A stretch of 43,425 bases of DNA. It comes from Pelagibacteraceae bacterium AG-404-P08 (GTDB lineage: Bacteria > Pseudomonadota > Alphaproteobacteria > HIMB59). This document shows positions 1-8,697 of this stretch, piece after piece (positions within the stretch are counted from its first letter, which is position 1; each line of letters begins with the position of its first letter). A program made the position numbers and the translations under genes. Under the pieces are notes generated by a model that worked only from the letters and a program-made list of their open reading frames with translations, was not told where the DNA came from and searched no databases. The stretch is taken from NCBI GenBank assembly GCA_003216195.1, contig QCJF01000010.1, positions 1 to 43,425 of the forward strand, read 5' to 3'.

Positions 1-45
1 ATTATAATTGATATATAGTCATTAAATCATAATATCCCTCTTGTT

Positions 46-1239
46 TTGATTAATTTTATAAGTAAAAATTCAAATTTATTAATATTTGGCTTTCTAATAG
101 CATTCGCATCAGGATTTGGACAAACATTTTTTATCTCTCTTTTTAGTGAAGATTTTAGAGAAACATTTAACTTAAGTAATACTCAATTTGGCAGTCTGTA
201 TTCAATAGCTACAATTTTAAGTGCGTTAACTATTATATGGGCTGGCAAACTTATAGATACGGTCTCTCTTAAAAAATATACTTTAGCAATTGTATTAGGT
301 CTTTCGATAACATGTTTTTTTGCAAGTATTGTGTTTAATGTAATTCTCCTTTTTTTTGTAATTTATTTTTTAAGACTTTTTGGACAAGGGCTCATGGGAC
401 ACACTTCAAGAACGACCATGGCAAGATACTTTAAAGCTAATAGAGGAAAAGCATTAGCTATATCTGGATTTGGTTTTTCTTTTGGTGAGATGATCTATCC
501 ATTAGTAGTAGTAATTTTAATATTAACTTTTGGCTGGAGAATTACTTGGTTTAGTTCATCTGTATTTATAATAATATTTTTCGGAATTTTTTTATACTAC
601 CTATTAAATAAAAATAATTTTAAAAGTGAAACTGGGTTCGAAAATGAAGATATACAAAATTCATTTTCATGGAGTAGAAGAGATGTCTTAACAGATCTTA
701 AATTTTATCTTTATTTACCTCTTACATTATTTATGTCATTTACAGTAACTGGTTTTTTATTTCATCAAGTTTTTATTGGGCAATTAAATAATTGGACAAT
801 GTTAGATATTGCACAAAGTTTTATTTTTTATGCAATCTGTGGAATTGGTGGTTCATTAGTTTCTGGTTTGTTAGTCGATAAATTTTCTGGTAGGAGTGTA
901 ATCACATTTCACTTAATTCCCATGGCTTTAATATTTATTGTGATGTTATTTTCAAATCATATATTTGTATTATATCTTTACATGGCAGGTCTTGGATTAT
1001 CAAATGGCTTTACTGAAAATATGTCTAATTCTTTGTGGGCAGAAATGTATGGAGTCAAAAACCTAGGTGCAATAAGGGCCCTTTTAACATTTTTTGGTGT
1101 TTTGGCCTCAGCAGCCTCACCTTTCTTATATGGAATGATATTGGATGAGACAAATTCGATAAACACCTTGATCTATATGAGCATTGCCTTAATAATTATT
1201 TTTTCTTCTATGAGCTTTATAGGTAATAAAATTAAATAA
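46..1239 (+). CDS. MFS transporter
   Basis: A 397-residue major facilitator superfamily permease with about twelve hydrophobic segments, so an inner-membrane secondary transporter. The loop after the second segment (GKLIDTVSLKK, residues 67-77) resembles MFS motif A, and the central loop near residues 190-215 is hydrophilic, as expected between the two six-helix halves. The start is TTG at 46: the frame opens after a TAG at 16-18 and no ATG occurs before residue 116, so TTG is the only sensible choice. The substrate cannot be told; the general look is that of the broad organic-anion (oxalate/formate-like) MFS group, which is a guess. Its 3' end overlaps the convergent exonuclease gene by 8 bases. 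Confidence 0.85.
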   Translation: MINFISKNSNLLIFGFLIAFASGFGQTFFISLFSEDFRETFNLSNTQFGSLYSIATILSALTIIWAGKLIDTVSLKKYTLAIVLGLSITCFFASIVFNVILLFFVIYFLRLFGQGLMGHTSRTTMARYFKANRGKALAISGFGFSFGEMIYPLVVVILILTFGWRITWFSSSVFIIIFFGIFLYYLLNKNNFKSETGFENEDIQNSFSWSRRDVLTDLKFYLYLPLTLFMSFTVTGFLFHQVFIGQLNNWTMLDIAQSFIFYAICGIGGSLVSGLLVDKFSGRSVITFHLIPMALIFIVMLFSNHIFVLYLYMAGLGLSNGFTENMSNSLWAEMYGVKNLGAIRALLTFFGVLASAASPFLYGMILDETNSINTLIYMSIALIIIFSSMSFIGNKIK

Positions 1240-1732
1240 AATAACCTTTTTTAAAAGCCTCAATAGCTATCAAAGCACATCCTTTAGCATCTGATAATGC
1301 ATCGTGATGATTTAATGGAATTCTTAAATTTTTACATACTGTATTTAGTTTATTGTTTTCAAATTCCCAATATTTTCTTGCTATTGCAACAGTATCTTTA
1401 AATTCTTGTTTTGGTAGGTCGATATTATAAAAATAACAACATGAGTGCAGGACAGATCGATCAAAAGGAGCATTATGTGCAAAAAAGTAATCAACAGCTG
1501 ATAATTCACTCTTAATTTGGCGCCACACTTTATCAAATGTTTTAGCTTTCTTTAACATTTCCCATGTTAAACCATGAATATCTGTAAAATGAACTTCAGG
1601 TTTAGGTGGTCTTATTAAATGGGAGACTTTTTTTATAATTTTAGTCTTATTAAATATTACATATCCAATAGCACATGCTGATGTTCTCTCACTTGTGGCT
1701 GTTTCAAAATCTATGGCTGCAAATAATTGCAT
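1232..1732 (-). CDS. DEDDh 3'-5' exonuclease (DnaQ-like)
   Basis: A 166-residue single-domain exonuclease of the DNA polymerase III epsilon / RNase T superfamily. The metal-binding acids are visible: D8 and E10 (DFETA), D91 (AHNAPFD), then H143 and D148 (HDALSD), giving the DEDDh arrangement. It is too short to carry the polymerase-binding tail of a replicative epsilon subunit, so it is more likely an auxiliary DNA or RNA trimming nuclease. Its ATG shares one base with the stop of the upstream acyl-CoA synthetase gene (TAATG), so the two are probably translated together. It is the last gene of a five-gene minus-strand operon. The exact substrate is unknown. Confidence 0.9.
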   Translation of the reverse strand: MQLFAAIDFETATSERTSACAIGYVIFNKTKIIKKVSHLIRPPKPEVHFTDIHGLTWEMLKKAKTFDKVWRQIKSELSAVDYFFAHNAPFDRSVLHSCCYFYNIDLPKQEFKDTVAIARKYWEFENNKLNTVCKNLRIPLNHHDALSDAKGCALIAIEAFKKGYFI

Positions 1733-3438
1733 TAAAATAATTGATCAATTTGATTTTGATATTTTTTTTGTACTTCATGTCTCCTAACTTTCATTGTGGG
1801 AGTCATTAGATTATTTTCAATACTAAAAGGCTCATCAATAAAGATAAACTTTTTTATTTTTTCTGGTTGAGTTAAGTCTTTATTTACTTCATCAATATAT
1901 CTTTGAATATCTTCATCACTAGATTTACTCTCTGAGTTCAATACTAATAATGCTGCAATATAATTCTTTTGTTCACCAAAAACACAGGCTTGTTCTATCT
2001 CAGGAGATAAAGTTAATATATTTTCAATCTTAGATGGTGCAATATTATCACCTCCTAGAGAAACTATTATATCCTTTTTACGATCTGTAATTTTAAGATA
2101 ATTGTCCTCATCAAATTCACCAATATCCCCAGTATGGAGCCAACCATCTTTTATTGTTTGCTCAGTAGCTTCTTTATTATTCCAGTAGCCCAGCATAAGG
2201 TTCTCCCCTTTAACTAATATTTCACCATCTTCTGCTAATTTAACTTCAACTCCGGGAAATATAGGACCAACTGTATCAACTTTTACTTTATTTAATAAAT
2301 TGCAGCTTACAACTGGTGAGGTTTCTGTTAAGCCATAACCTTGTAAAGTCTTTAAACCAAGGGCATTAAGCGCCTCCCCTACTTGACGATCAAGAGGTCC
2401 TCCACCTGATATAAAAGCCTCTAATCTGCCACCAAAATTATTTTTTACTTTTTTTCTGACTAATTTATCTAATATAAGGTTAATTATATTTTCACTAAAA
2501 CTTAATTTAATATTTTTAAATTTTTTTGTTCCTAACTGGATAGTCTTATTAAACAGATTTTGTTTAAGATTAGATTGATTTTTAAGATTGATCTTCATTT
2601 TTGCATAAAGATTATTATAAAATCTCGGAACAGCAGTCATTATATGAGGTTGTGCAATTTTTATTGTAGGTAGAAGTGTTTCAATGCTTTTATTATAAAA
2701 TACTTTTGCTTCTAAAATAATCTGAACAAATTGAACTGCATGTTCATATGAATGAGATAAAGGTAACCAAGTAAGAAAGGTTAAATCTGGACTCTTTATA
2801 GTTTTTAGAAGTTCATATGCTCCCTCACAATTACTTAATATGCCACCATGACTTAAAATAACACCTTTTGGTAATCCTTGTGTGCCTGAGGTATAAATAA
2901 TGCAAGCAGGATCTGTGCGCTTAATTTCTTTAATTTTTTCTCTGTTATTATCATTATTGTCATCTATTAAGTCATTTAAAAATACTAAATTTGAAATTGA
3001 ATTATTTTCAAAATAATCAAAACATAAGATAAATTTGAAATTAAATTTCACTTTTTCGCTAGCGATTAAAATTGTCTGAAGTAAATTTTTATTTGAAACT
3101 ATTAAACCAACAGGTTGAGAGTCATTTAAAATATGCTCAAAATCTCTTGACGTATAAGTTGTGTAATTAGGAACACAGATAAGTTTATTGGACATTATAG
3201 CGATATCAGAGGCCATCCATTCAGGTCTATTTTCTGAAACTAATAAAACTCTCTCTAATTCACCTAGATATTTATTTGCTAAAAAATTATGTATTTTCTT
3301 TGTTAGATTTTTTGTTTGTAGCCAACTCATTGAGATAACTTGGTTGTTTGAATCGAGTTTTAGTAAGTGTTGATTATTTTCGTTCTTATCTGCATGAAAA
3401 TAAAATAGTTCTGGAAGATTATTAAATTTATTCATCAT
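1732..3438 (-). CDS. AMP-forming acyl-CoA synthetase (long-chain type)
   Basis: A 568-residue member of the ANL (acyl/aryl-CoA synthetase) superfamily, which activates a carboxylic acid with ATP to an acyl-adenylate and transfers it to CoA. The P-loop signature YTSGTQGLPKG lies at residues 182-192, followed by GYGLTETSP, the TGDIG aspartate motif and the hinge DRKKDIIV. Overall form matches the FAA1/FadD15-like long-chain group. Two adjacent ATGs exist (3438 and 3435); either gives essentially the same protein. The start overlaps the end of the alpha/beta hydrolase gene by 11 bases. A role in activating free fatty acids, perhaps released by the neighbouring hydrolase, is inference only. Confidence 0.88.
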   Translation of the reverse strand: MMNKFNNLPELFYFHADKNENNQHLLKLDSNNQVISMSWLQTKNLTKKIHNFLANKYLGELERVLLVSENRPEWMASDIAIMSNKLICVPNYTTYTSRDFEHILNDSQPVGLIVSNKNLLQTILIASEKVKFNFKFILCFDYFENNSISNLVFLNDLIDDNNDNNREKIKEIKRTDPACIIYTSGTQGLPKGVILSHGGILSNCEGAYELLKTIKSPDLTFLTWLPLSHSYEHAVQFVQIILEAKVFYNKSIETLLPTIKIAQPHIMTAVPRFYNNLYAKMKINLKNQSNLKQNLFNKTIQLGTKKFKNIKLSFSENIINLILDKLVRKKVKNNFGGRLEAFISGGGPLDRQVGEALNALGLKTLQGYGLTETSPVVSCNLLNKVKVDTVGPIFPGVEVKLAEDGEILVKGENLMLGYWNNKEATEQTIKDGWLHTGDIGEFDEDNYLKITDRKKDIIVSLGGDNIAPSKIENILTLSPEIEQACVFGEQKNYIAALLVLNSESKSSDEDIQRYIDEVNKDLTQPEKIKKFIFIDEPFSIENNLMTPTMKVRRHEVQKKYQNQIDQLF

Positions 3439-4246
3439 TAATTATATTTTCATAAAACTCATCCATCTTATTCATTAAATTTTTATCATATGTTACTAAA
3501 TGTTCTTTCTCATCAACGAAATAACTACTTTTAGGCGAATTTGCTAATTCGTACATTTTTTCACCCATTCTAAATGGAACAATATCATCCCCTGTAGCGT
3601 GCATAATAAATAAAGGGGAAATAACGTTTCTAATCTTTTTATCACTCAAATACTTATCTTTAAGCATGATTGAAACAGGTAGGTATGGATAATGAAATTT
3701 AGCTGCATCAATCATTGAAGTAAATGGTGCTTCTAAAATAATACCTTTAAAGTTGTTACTTTGAGCTATTTCTATACTCACGGCAGTACCTAAAGACTCT
3801 CCATAAATAATAATATCTTCTTTAGAGATATCTTTTTCTTCAAGCCATTTTATGGCACTTCTAGCGTCATCATATAAACCATCCTCGGTAGGATGACCAT
3901 CATTACCGCTATATGATCTCCAAGAAATAAGTAATATGTTTTGGTCATATTTTGATAGCTTATTAATTTTGTAAAATCTATTTTCAATAGGACCAGCATT
4001 ACCGTGAAACATTAATAATGTAGTTTTAGTATTTGATGGATGTTTATAAAAAATTGATCTCAATTTTATATTTGAACTATTTTCAATAAATACTTGTTCT
4101 GCAGGGATGATTAGTAATTCATCGTCATAATTATCAATTTGAGGTAGATAAAGAAGAGATCTTTGTTTTGCATAAACATAAAAAATAATTAAAAGGTAAA
4201 TAAATAATAAAATTAAGATGATCTTGATTGTTAATGAGTAATTCAT
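3428..4246 (-). CDS. Membrane-anchored alpha/beta hydrolase (BEM46-like)
   Basis: A 272-residue serine hydrolase with an N-terminal membrane anchor (hydrophobic residues about 6-25) and an alpha/beta-hydrolase fold. The nucleophile elbow is YGESLG with S151, the oxyanion region is HGNAG (81-85), the acid is D220 or D221 in GDDIVP, and the histidine is H249 in EKEHL. This matches the BEM46/ABHD13-like family (COG1073), whose substrates are mostly unknown but are often lipid esters. The start overlaps the GFA gene by 4 bases (ATGA), indicating translational coupling. The active site position relative to the membrane is not determined. Confidence 0.85.
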   Translation of the reverse strand: MNYSLTIKIILILLFIYLLIIFYVYAKQRSLLYLPQIDNYDDELLIIPAEQVFIENSSNIKLRSIFYKHPSNTKTTLLMFHGNAGPIENRFYKINKLSKYDQNILLISWRSYSGNDGHPTEDGLYDDARSAIKWLEEKDISKEDIIIYGESLGTAVSIEIAQSNNFKGIILEAPFTSMIDAAKFHYPYLPVSIMLKDKYLSDKKIRNVISPLFIMHATGDDIVPFRMGEKMYELANSPKSSYFVDEKEHLVTYDKNLMNKMDEFYENIINDE

Positions 4247-4665
4247 TTAATCCTGTAAATAAAACTATCAAAATATCCTTGGGCAGATTGAGAAAATTTT
4301 TTTAATTTAGAAAAACTAATTTTTGATTTTTTATATTTGTAAAAAATATGACCAATAGGAGGTATATTTTTATTTAAAGTACCTGTTGATATTGAGATAT
4401 AATCATCAGAAGATCTTTTCTGAAAAAATAATGAACTTCCACAAATTGAACAAAAACCTCTTTTATAATATTTACTAGAAACAAACCATTTAAGAGTTTT
4501 CTTACTTTTAAAATATAAATTTTCTTTTTTTACTTTTGTATAGGAACTAAATTCGGCATTTGCAGACTGACACATCTGGCAATGACAAAAAACTGAGTAT
4601 CTGCACTCATTTTTAATCTCAAAGCTAATTTTTTTACAAAGACATGAGCCTTTAATTTTTTTCAT
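4243..4665 (-). CDS. GFA-family zinc-binding protein
   Basis: A 140-residue protein of the GFA / CENP-V fold family, related to glutathione-dependent formaldehyde-activating enzymes. Zinc-ligand cysteines appear in the expected order: GSCLCKK near the start, FCHCQMC around residues 27-32 and GFCSICGSS near residue 72. The family is widespread in proteobacteria and most members have no proven reaction, so formaldehyde activation should not be assumed. It lies inside the compact operon, overlapping both neighbours by 4 bases (ATGA at each junction), which points to shared transcription with the DUF1289 and hydrolase genes. Confidence 0.85.
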   Translation of the reverse strand: MKKIKGSCLCKKISFEIKNECRYSVFCHCQMCQSANAEFSSYTKVKKENLYFKSKKTLKWFVSSKYYKRGFCSICGSSLFFQKRSSDDYISISTGTLNKNIPPIGHIFYKYKKSKISFSKLKKFSQSAQGYFDSFIYRIK

Positions 4666-4919
4666 TTATTCATCATTTTATGCTTTGCTAATGAAATGCC
4701 ATTTTTTTTCTTAAATTCATATGACTCTTCAAATGATGATAATTGCCAACCAGAAAGTCTATTTTTTAACTCAGAAATATTATTTATTTTCCATTCATTA
4801 GTAGTATTTTCGTCTTTCCATGTAGCTTTTTCTTCAGAAGTTCTAGCACAGCCATAACAATATCCAGTAGATGGATCAGTTTTACATATTGAGATACATG
4901 GTGATAGAATTTTTTCCAC
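4662..4919 (-). CDS. DUF1289 family protein
   Basis: An 85-residue protein with the DUF1289 signature: SPCISIC near the N terminus, then DPSTGYCYGCARTSEE and a downstream tryptophan. The four conserved cysteines suggest a small metal-binding or redox domain; function is not established. GTG at 4919 is chosen because it is the only start codon in frame before the motif; the ATG at 4921 is out of frame. It is the first gene of the minus-strand operon running to the exonuclease. A TATAAT box sits only 6 bases upstream of the GTG. Confidence 0.85.
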   Translation of the reverse strand: MEKILSPCISICKTDPSTGYCYGCARTSEEKATWKDENTTNEWKINNISELKNRLSGWQLSSFEESYEFKKKNGISLAKHKMMNK

Positions 4920-4925
4920 ATGTTT

Positions 4926-4931
4926 ATTATA
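4926..4931 (-). promoter_or_regulatory. Candidate -10 box for the DUF1289 operon
   Basis: A perfect TATAAT on the minus strand lies 6 bases before the GTG start of the first operon gene. No convincing -35 hexamer is seen at 16-18 bases. If used, transcription would start at or next to the GTG, giving a leaderless mRNA. A chance match in this A+T-rich sequence is quite possible. Confidence 0.35.
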
Positions 4932-5026
4932 TCCAAATAAACCCTAATATCATTGAAAATTATTTTTATTTGAATAAAAAAATGCTAATTGCAAAATTAA
5001 AAAATTATTGTAGTTTGACTCAACGT

Positions 5027-5101
5027 TCCGCAGTAGCTCAGCGGTAGAGCATTCGGCTGTTAACCGACAGGTCGTAGGTTCGAATCCTACCTGCGGAGCC
5101 A
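5027..5101 (+). tRNA. tRNA-Asn (GTT)
   Basis: A 75-base cloverleaf with encoded CCA. The acceptor arms TCCGCAG (5027-5033) and CTGCGGA (5091-5097) pair fully, followed by discriminator G and CCA at 5099-5101. The D arm has AGCTC...GAGC, the anticodon loop reads CTGTTAA giving anticodon GTT (Asn), and the T arm is GTAGG-TTCGAAT-CCTAC. The outermost anticodon-stem pair is a T/C mismatch, otherwise standard. The next ORF (EamA transporter) begins only 7 bases after the CCA end on the same strand. Confidence 0.97.
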
Positions 5102-5108
5102 GTTTCAT

Positions 5109-6020
5109 ATGAACTCCAAACATTTCTTATCTACTTTATGTCTTGTAGTAGCTTCAATAATTTGGGGTACAGCGTTTGTAGCTCAGACTACAGGAATGGA
5201 ATTTATTGGTCCACTGACTTTTACAAATATGCGTTTTTTTATTGGTGGTGTAATAGTTTTACCTTTTGCTTTTTATGAGATTAATAAAATTAAAAATCTT
5301 AAAAATAAAAAAAAATTTGTATTCGTTGTTCTTTTAACTGGTTTAAGTTTATTATTAGGAACTTATCTTCAACAATATGCTTTACAGTATACTAAAGTTG
5401 GAAATGCAGCTTTCTTAACTATATTATATGTTCCATTTGTTCCTATAATTTCGAGATTATTTTTAAAAAAGAAAATACACTGGAGTATTTGGTTATCTGT
5501 ATCAATATGTCTGGTAGGGTCTTATTACTTAACTCTTGAAAATAGTTTTGAAGCACAATTTGCTGACATACTTGTAATTGTATGTGCTTTATTTTTTGCA
5601 ATACATTGTATTTTAATTGATGAATACTTTGAAATTGTAAATGCACCATTTACTCTAGCTTCATCTCAATTTTTATTATGTTTTTTTTACAGTTTGCCTT
5701 TTATATTTATTTTTGAAAATCCAACAATTGATGGAATATCTAAAGAAATCTTTGAGCTTTTATATGTAGGTGTAATGTCGAGTGGGATTGCTTATACTCT
5801 TCAAGTATTTGGTCAAAGATATGTAAAACCCTCCACTGCAGCAATTACATTTTCTCTTGAAGGTGTATTTGGATCCTTAGCAGCTTGGGTTATTCTTTCT
5901 CAATATTTGACAAATGTTCAAATTTTTGGATGTTTTTTAATACTCATAGGGGTGCTCGTAGCACAACTTTTGCCCTTAATTAACAAGGAAGCAGCCTTAA
6001 ATAGGTTTTATAGTGAATAA
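5109..6020 (+). CDS. EamA/DMT-family transporter
   Basis: A 303-residue drug/metabolite transporter with about ten membrane segments arranged as two EamA repeats (roughly residues 6-145 and 155-290). Typical features are the N-terminal SIIWGTAFVA segment and the second-repeat stretch SSGIAYTLQVFGQRY followed by AAITFSLEGVFG. Such proteins usually export amino acids or other small metabolites; the substrate is unknown. The ATG at 5109 lies 7 bases after the tRNA-Asn 3' end with no Shine-Dalgarno sequence, so the gene is probably read through the tRNA and freed by 3' processing. Confidence 0.88.
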   Translation: MNSKHFLSTLCLVVASIIWGTAFVAQTTGMEFIGPLTFTNMRFFIGGVIVLPFAFYEINKIKNLKNKKKFVFVVLLTGLSLLLGTYLQQYALQYTKVGNAAFLTILYVPFVPIISRLFLKKKIHWSIWLSVSICLVGSYYLTLENSFEAQFADILVIVCALFFAIHCILIDEYFEIVNAPFTLASSQFLLCFFYSLPFIFIFENPTIDGISKEIFELLYVGVMSSGIAYTLQVFGQRYVKPSTAAITFSLEGVFGSLAAWVILSQYLTNVQIFGCFLILIGVLVAQLLPLINKEAALNRFYSE

Positions 6021-6064
6021 ATAATCCTACTTTTTGTCTAACAAATAAAATAAAATCTCTCATT

Positions 6065-7426
6065 ATGAGTGAGGATAGTAAATTTTTTCTAAAAGACAGT
6101 GATGTGCCAAAACAGTGGTACAACCTGGGAGCGGATTTAAAAGAGCCTATGAGCCCACCCTTAAATCCAGGAACAAAACAACCAATAGGTCCAGATGACT
6201 TAGCACCTTTATTTCCAATGGAATTAATAATGCAAGAAGTTACACAAGAGAGATACATTGATATACCAGGACCAGTTTTAGAGGCTTATGGTCGTTGGAG
6301 ATCTACACCACTGGTTAGAGCTAGAGCTTTAGAGAAAGCATTAGATACACCAGCTAGAATTTATTACAAATACGAAGGAGCAAGTCCTTCAGGTAGCCAT
6401 AAACCAAATACTGCATTAGCTCAGGCTTTTTATAATAAAGAGGCAGGTGTAAAAAAAATAGCAACTGAAACCGGTGCAGGTCAATGGGGAACAGCATTAA
6501 GTTATGCTGGGGCCGTGTTTGGAATAGAGATAAAAGTATTCATGGTAAGAGTAAGCTATGATCAAAAGCCTTACAGAAGAGCTATAATTGAAAGTTACGG
6601 TGGTAGTGTTGTAGCTAGCCCGTCTAATGAAACAAATTCAGGTAGAGCCATTCTTGAAAAGGATCCTAATAGTTCAGGGTCGCTCGGTATAGCAATTTCT
6701 GAAGCAGCGGAAGTTGCAGCTACAAATGATGATACAAAATATGCATTAGGAAGTGTTCTTAATCATGTTTTAATGCATCAATCTATAATTGGGCAAGAGG
6801 CACTTCTACAAATGGAAATGGCAAATGATTATCCTGATATTGTTATAGGATGTACTGGTGGAGGAAGTAATTTCTCAGGTTTATGCAATCCTTTTTTAGG
6901 AAAAAAATTTAGAGGAGAACAAGATGTTCATGCTATTGCAGTTGAGCCATCTTCTTGTCCTTCTTTAACTAAAGGTAAATATTCCTATGACTTTGGCGAT
7001 ACTCTAAAATCTGCACCATTATTGAAGATGCATACATTAGGTTCTGATTTTATGCCATCACCTACTCATGTAGGTGGATTAAGATATCATGGGATGTCTC
7101 CAATGCTATCACATTTAGTTCATAATGGTCATATGGAACCTCGAGCTTATGGTCAAAAAGAGTGCTTAGAGGCAGGTATACAATTTGCAAGAACAGAAGG
7201 TATCATGCCTGCACCTGAAGCTACTCACGCCATTAAAGGTGCTGTTGATGAAGCGCTTAAATGTAAAGCTGAGGGTAAATCAAAAGCTATTTTGTTCAAT
7301 CTTTGTGGGCATGGTCATTTTGATATGCAGGCATATATGGATTATTTTTCAGGCAATCTTGCTGAAGATAAGTTTGATACTGAAGCTTTTGAAGAGTCTA
7401 TGGCATCAATACCTGCTGTGAACTAA
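6065..7426 (+). CDS. trpB2: TrpB2-type tryptophan synthase beta-like PLP enzyme
   Basis: A 453-residue fold-type II PLP enzyme of the TrpB2 clade, longer than classical TrpB (about 400 residues). The Schiff-base lysine is K113 in GASPSGSHKPNTA, the catalytic glutamate is E135 in ETGAGQWG, and the phosphate loop is GCTGGGSNF (262-270). The N-terminal region with LAPLFPMELIMQE and ending at RSTPLVRA is typical of TrpB2. Known TrpB2 enzymes condense indole with serine or phosphoserine, usually without a TrpA partner. No trpA, trpC or other trp gene is nearby, so it may serve indole salvage or another beta-replacement reaction. The 3' end overlaps umuC by 4 bases. Confidence 0.9.
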   Translation: MSEDSKFFLKDSDVPKQWYNLGADLKEPMSPPLNPGTKQPIGPDDLAPLFPMELIMQEVTQERYIDIPGPVLEAYGRWRSTPLVRARALEKALDTPARIYYKYEGASPSGSHKPNTALAQAFYNKEAGVKKIATETGAGQWGTALSYAGAVFGIEIKVFMVRVSYDQKPYRRAIIESYGGSVVASPSNETNSGRAILEKDPNSSGSLGIAISEAAEVAATNDDTKYALGSVLNHVLMHQSIIGQEALLQMEMANDYPDIVIGCTGGGSNFSGLCNPFLGKKFRGEQDVHAIAVEPSSCPSLTKGKYSYDFGDTLKSAPLLKMHTLGSDFMPSPTHVGGLRYHGMSPMLSHLVHNGHMEPRAYGQKECLEAGIQFARTEGIMPAPEATHAIKGAVDEALKCKAEGKSKAILFNLCGHGHFDMQAYMDYFSGNLAEDKFDTEAFEESMASIPAVN

Positions 7427-8697
7427 TTTACATTAGGTAAATCATCAAAATTTGATGTGTATGCGGGGCTTAAGTTTTGTCGTCTAGTTATGTAAAACTT
7501 TTCGTAGTTTTCTTTGGCGACACAAATAGTCCCGCTTCCGTATCTGTTATTTAGATTATCAAATACCTTGTTTACCCTAATTTTTTTTAAAATACTCTCT
7601 TCTGATTGATGAAAAAATAAATCTCTATTGTATTCTCCCTCTGGAGTTAAATCTGAGAGTAAAACACCCGCCTTTTTATATTTAATTTCTGGTCGATAAA
7701 TAGATTTTAGTGCCTTTATAGCAAATTTAATCGTCTCAAATAAGTCATTTGAAGGAGATATAAAATCATAAGTCCGAGCTGCATGGTATTGTTTATTATT
7801 GTTGTTAAATTTATTCGAACGAATAAATGTAGTAATTTTTTTTGCCTGTAAGCCATCAGATCTAATCTTTTCTGAGGCTCTAGTTGCATAAGATATTACT
7901 CTTTTCTCTAAATCCTGGAAAGTGGTTACATAATTTTCAAAAGATCTTGATACTCTACATTGCTTTTTTGGTTCAGATCTCTCTACTGTAGGTATACATA
8001 TTTCACCGTGTAGTTCTCTATAAGTTCTCTCTCCCACTACTCCTAGATGTTGCCTAACCCATCTTGGGTCTGTTTTGTATAGATCGTATGCAGTGTAGAT
8101 ATTGTTTTTTTGAAGAAATTTTTCTATCCTAGCTCCTATGCCCCAGATATCACCCACTCCTAATACCTTCAGGGATATTTCTATTTGTTTTTGATTTATA
8201 ATTTCTACTACTTGGGATCCTAGTTCATCTTTTTTAGCTAGATGATTTGCTACTTTTGATAAGGTTTTATTGTTAGCTATTCCTATACTTACAGGTATGC
8301 CTATCCACTTCCTTATTATTTTTTTTATCTCTTCTGCCCTTGAAACAAAACTTCTCTCTGAATATTTATTTAATATTAAAAAAGCTTCATCTATAGAATA
8401 AACTTCTAACCTATCACAATACTCTTTTAATACTCCCATTACCCTAGATGAGATATTTCCGTATAAACTGTAATTTGATGAAAACACATGTACTGGATAT
8501 TTTTTTATTATTTGTTTTATCTCAAAGAAAGGTACTCCCATTTTAATTCCTAATTTCTTAGCTTTAGAACTTCTAGCTATGACACATCCATCGTTGTTTG
8601 ATAGAACTACAATAGGTTTTTTACTTAAATCAGGTTTAAAGATAGTCTCACACGAGGCATAAAATGAATTACAATCTACTAGGGCTACTATATTCAT
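7423..8697 (-). CDS. umuC: DNA polymerase V catalytic subunit UmuC
   Basis: A Y-family translesion polymerase of 424 residues. The metal-binding residues are D8 (ALVDCNSFYASCE) and D103/E104 (YSIDEAFL); the palm motif SNNDGCVIARS at 33-43 and a helix-hairpin-helix region (VGDIWGIGARIEKF) follow, and the C-terminal part has the UmuC-specific extension. An upstream ATG at 8739 is rejected because the family begins right before the VDCN motif and the extra residues lie inside umuD. The ATG at 8697 shares one base with the umuD stop (TAATG), so UmuD and UmuC are translationally coupled. With UmuD' it would form Pol V, bypassing lesions during the SOS response. Confidence 0.95.
   Translation of the reverse strand: MNIVALVDCNSFYASCETIFKPDLSKKPIVVLSNNDGCVIARSSKAKKLGIKMGVPFFEIKQIIKKYPVHVFSSNYSLYGNISSRVMGVLKEYCDRLEVYSIDEAFLILNKYSERSFVSRAEEIKKIIRKWIGIPVSIGIANNKTLSKVANHLAKKDELGSQVVEIINQKQIEISLKVLGVGDIWGIGARIEKFLQKNNIYTAYDLYKTDPRWVRQHLGVVGERTYRELHGEICIPTVERSEPKKQCRVSRSFENYVTTFQDLEKRVISYATRASEKIRSDGLQAKKITTFIRSNKFNNNNKQYHAARTYDFISPSNDLFETIKFAIKALKSIYRPEIKYKKAGVLLSDLTPEGEYNRDLFFHQSEESILKKIRVNKVFDNLNNRYGSGTICVAKENYEKFYITRRQNLSPAYTSNFDDLPNVN

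Noticed and set aside
4920-5026. Small gene in the longest gap
   Set aside because: Frames are short and A/T-only in character; apart from a possible -10 for the DUF1289 gene nothing is supported.
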